This document shows, one piece after another, positions 6,196-6,305 of a DNA stretch of 6,305 nucleotides; positions within the stretch are counted from its first letter, which is position 1, and each line of letters begins with the position of its first letter. This DNA comes from Bacteroidales bacterium (lineage in GTDB: Bacteria > Bacteroidota > Bacteroidia > Bacteroidales > UBA7960), in assembly GCA_003554665.1 (NCBI GenBank), contig PWGY01000275.1, positions 1 to 6,305 on the forward strand. The letters are read 5' to 3'. The position numbers and the translations under genes are program-made. The notes beneath the pieces are model-generated. The model worked only from the letters and a program-made list of their open reading frames with translations. It was not told the DNA's origin and searched no databases.

Positions 6196-6305
6196 GGGGC
6201 AGAAAAATTATGCGTAGTTTTGCCCTCCCGTTGAGGGGGATGAAGTTGGCCGGGTCGCAGGCCCGGAATAGGGGAAGGCCCTCATTGGCCCGGGCGCGAA
6301 CGAGC
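6196..6305 (+). other. GC-rich hairpin-rich element, truncated at right edge (RNA or short ORF)
   Basis: Nested and successive stem-loops are visible. GGGCA (6197-6201) plus AAA (6203-6205) pairs with TTT-TGCCC (6218-6225). CCCTC (6223-6227) pairs with GAGGG (6233-6237), an alternative to the first stem. CCGGG (6250-6254) pairs with CCCGG (6262-6266). GGCC is repeated at 6277-6280 and 6287-6290. An ATG at 6210-6212 opens a plus-strand frame of 32 codons, rich in Arg, to the edge (beginning MRSFALPLRG, then MKLAG). The minus strand is also open from 6304 to a TAA at 6161-6163. I cannot decide between a structured RNA, the start of a small or mobile-element gene, and a dispersed repeat. It does not match the 5' ends of tmRNA, RNase P RNA, SRP RNA or rRNA that I know. 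Confidence 0.35.

Larger units (their letters stand above)
5820..6305. other. 486-bp region upstream of tilS without a convincing gene
   Basis: The first part (5820-5936) is the probable tilS leader. Next come the dyad and minus-strand -7 box (5914-5950). The stretch 5951-6120 is mixed, with several T-runs and a small perfect hairpin at 6060-6073 (TGACC/GGTCA around TGGT). Bases 6121-6180 are only about 23% GC by my count, whereas 6241-6305 are about 69% GC. The 100-codon minus-strand frame at 5794-6096 overlaps the tilS start, spans the promoter and dyad, and resembles no family I know, so I do not call it. No tRNA or rRNA sequence was recognised. Confidence 0.65.

Noticed and set aside
6161..6304. 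Minus-strand open frame through the GC-rich right edge
   Set aside because: GC-rich DNA is often open on both strands by chance; no start codon or family likeness is seen within the window.

Overview
The window looks like ordinary chromosomal DNA from a member of the phylum Bacteroidota (Bacteroidetes), most likely a Bacteroidales/Marinilabiliales-type organism. The reasons are the -7 promoter boxes of the TAnnTTTG type (TATCTTTG before dsbD, TACCTTTG before tilS), the lack of Shine-Dalgarno sequences before the minus-strand starts, and the style of the histidine kinase (an N-I-A-H-E-L-R-T-P-V-S-S core preceded by an S-I-N-D-I-T segment). The acidic DsbD linker and the acidic exported PHP protein would suit a marine or saline habitat, but this is a weak inference.

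Layout, left to right: (1) 1-822, plus strand, the C-terminal part of a sensor histidine kinase that enters from the left edge. (2) 898-1986, minus strand, an exported PHP-domain lipoprotein, convergent with the kinase. (3) 2061-4130, minus strand, a full-length DsbD-type thiol:disulfide reductase with all three cysteine pairs, 74 bp upstream of the PHP gene and probably transcribed with it. (4) 4131-4457, a 327-bp gap that holds the dsbD promoter and a broken tandem array of palindromic repeats of about 30 bp. (5) 4458-5819, minus strand, tilS, the tRNA(Ile)-lysidine synthetase. (6) 5820-6305, a 486-bp stretch with no convincing gene: a minus-strand promoter with a perfect 8-bp dyad at its probable transcription start, then a very AT-rich stretch with a plus-strand promoter-like box, then an abruptly GC-rich, hairpin-rich element cut by the right edge.

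Functionally, DsbD carries electrons from cytoplasmic thioredoxin across the inner membrane to periplasmic proteins, and the PHP lipoprotein is predicted to be a metal-dependent hydrolase on the far side of the same membrane. The two share a strand and perhaps a transcript, but no direct functional link is visible. TilS is a housekeeping tRNA-modifying enzyme with its own promoter. The kinase belongs to a two-component system whose partner is outside the window. I see no complete novel system. The least explained parts are the repeat array at 4268-4435, the dyad at 5914-5936, and the truncated GC-rich element after 6190.
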